Origin: Myxococcales bacterium
GTDB lineage: Bacteria; Myxococcota_A; Polyangia; Polyangiales; Ga0077539
Direction of reading: 5' to 3'
NCBI GenBank assembly: GCA_016792845.1
Contig: JAEUKH010000029.1
Coordinates: forward strand, 434,001 to 498,000
Length of the DNA stretch: 64,000 nucleotides
The first letter of the stretch is position 1, and every line of letters starts with the position of its first letter. The position numbers and the translations under genes were made by a program. The notes beneath the pieces were generated by a model that was not told the origin of the DNA, ran no database searches, and saw only the letters and a list, made by a program, of their open reading frames with translations. Positions 62,993-64,000 of the stretch are shown here, one piece after another.

Positions 62993-64000
62993 ATGAGCGC
63001 GTCGACCGCTGACCTTCTCGGGCTCGCAGGCAAGCACCTGCTGCGAAACTACAAGCAACCGCCCTTGGTGATGACCCGCGGCGAGGGCTGCTGGCTCTAC
63101 GACACCGAGGGCAAGCGATACCTCGACCTGTACGGCGGCATCGCGGTGTGCGCGCTCGGCCACGCCCACCCGGCCATCGCCCGCGCGGTGAGCGAGCAGG
63201 CCGCGCGGCTCGTGCACATCGCCAACTATTTCTACAACGATCAGCAGGTGCGCCTCGCGGCCGAGCTCGCGCGCCGCACCGGGCTCGAGCGTGTGTTCTT
63301 CTGCAACTCGGGCGCCGAGGCCAATGAGGCCGCGCTCAAGCTGGCGCGGCGCTACCATCACAACCGCGGCGACGCCGAGCGGGTGAACGTGGTGGCCACG
63401 TGGGGCTCGTTCCACGGGCGCACGATGGGCGCGGTGGCGATGACGGGCAAGAAGGCCTACTGGGAGGGCTTCGGTCACCGCCTGCCGAACGTCTCGCATG
63501 TCGCGTACGGCGACCTCGACGCGATGGCCCGCCGCGTGAACGATCAGACCGCCGCCGTGATCATCGAGCCGGTGCAGGGCGAGGGGGGCGTGCTGCCCGC
63601 GCCTGAGGGCTACCTCGCCGGGCTGAGGGCGCTCTGCGACAAGGTCGGGGCGCTCTTGATCGTCGACGAGATTCAGACCGGCGTGGGGCGCAGCGGGCGC
63701 TTCCTCGCGATCGAACACGCGGGGGTCAAGCCCGACATCGTGAGCCTCGCCAAGGGCCTCGCGGGGGGCGTCCCCATCGGCGCGATGGTCTGCAAAGAGC
63801 AGTTCGCAGACACCTTGCCGCCGGGGTCACACGGCAGCACCTTCGGGGGCAACCCCTTCGCCGCGGCGGCCGCGCTCGCGGTGCTCGAGACCCTCGACAG
63901 CGCCGCGTTGCTCGACCATGTGACCGCCACCGGGGCCTACTTCGTCGCCCAACTCTCGGCCCTCGCGCAGAAGCACGCGACGGTCTGCGAGGGCGCCCGG
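62993..64000 (+). CDS. argD: Acetylornithine/ornithine-type class III aminotransferase, C-terminus cut by window edge
   Basis: About 336 residues before the window ends, so the C-terminus is missing. Class III PLP aminotransferase: substrate/PLP motifs NSGAEANEAALKLARR (105-120), FHGRTMGAVAMTG (140-152), IIEPVQGEGGV (190-200), VDEIQTGVGRSG (224-235) and the PLP lysine in SLAKGLAGGVPIGA (Lys254). The pattern fits N-acetylornithine aminotransferase (ArgD) or a close relative such as 4-aminobutyrate or ornithine aminotransferase. ArgD is favoured from the motif set, but the exact substrate is not proven. Confidence 0.88.
   Translation, partial: MSASTADLLGLAGKHLLRNYKQPPLVMTRGEGCWLYDTEGKRYLDLYGGIAVCALGHAHPAIARAVSEQAARLVHIANYFYNDQQVRLAAELARRTGLERVFFCNSGAEANEAALKLARRYHHNRGDAERVNVVATWGSFHGRTMGAVAMTGKKAYWEGFGHRLPNVSHVAYGDLDAMARRVNDQTAAVIIEPVQGEGGVLPAPEGYLAGLRALCDKVGALLIVDEIQTGVGRSGRFLAIEHAGVKPDIVSLAKGLAGGVPIGAMVCKEQFADTLPPGSHGSTFGGNPFAAAAALAVLETLDSAALLDHVTATGAYFVAQLSALAQKHATVCEGAR

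Noticed and set aside
61805..63718. 637-codon minus-strand frame opposite tatC and argD
   Set aside because: Spans two genuine plus-strand genes in antisense; composition is unprotein-like.

Overview
The window is GC-rich (about two thirds G+C by eye) and densely packed with genes on both strands. Gene content points to a myxobacterium-like member of the former Deltaproteobacteria. It has three Ser/Thr protein kinases in the first 15 kb, lipoproteins with MopE-type cysteine repeats and RCC1 propellers, zinc-ribbon/coiled-coil proteins, TPR proteins and a type VI secretion (T6SS) cargo locus. This placement is inferred from gene families only; no rRNA, tRNA, CRISPR array, IS element or phage integration site was seen.

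Layout. 1-6146: an SDR oxidoreductase cut by the left edge and two minus-strand kinases, one fused to an AAA/TPR module and one with a zinc ribbon and coiled coil. 6371-13691: a polyprenyl diphosphate synthase, and divergent from it a seven-gene overlapping operon (three small unknowns, a CrtC/AttH-like protein, an SCP2-like protein, an 857-residue FAD oxidoreductase, one unknown). This looks like an undescribed isoprenoid/lipid-modifying locus. 13727-22590: a third kinase, a band-7 protein, a JmjC-type RoxA-like oxygenase, a cationic Tat-type secreted protein, a lipid acyltransferase, membrane proteins and small unknowns. 22629-27078: a TonB-dependent receptor, an AAA+ ATPase with TPRs and a TPR membrane protein.

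27091-35084: a T6SS cargo island with no core tss genes in view. It holds VgrG with a C-terminal extension, PAAR, two paralogous DUF4123 adaptors (one fused to FHA), a 577-residue putative cargo and two accessory proteins. 35199-42452: two TetR regulators, a GH1 glycosidase and an envelope operon ending in a GT39-type glycosyltransferase. 42672-53221: a giant RCC1/MopE lipoprotein, a PilZ protein, the 5-oxoprolinase operon pxpABC, a ferritin-like candidate with a BNR lipoprotein, and a zinc-ribbon coiled-coil protein. 53294-64000: gloB, a DUF1232 protein, a secreted PPC-like protein, glgP, a large S41 C-terminal processing peptidase, tatB-tatC and a right-truncated argD-type aminotransferase.

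Many adjacent genes overlap by ATGA or GTGA, which defines the operons. No gene-free stretch exceeds 300 bases; the longest, 19212-19497, carries a perfect 23-base palindrome that looks like an operator. Functions are from recognisable motifs only; no database search was run.
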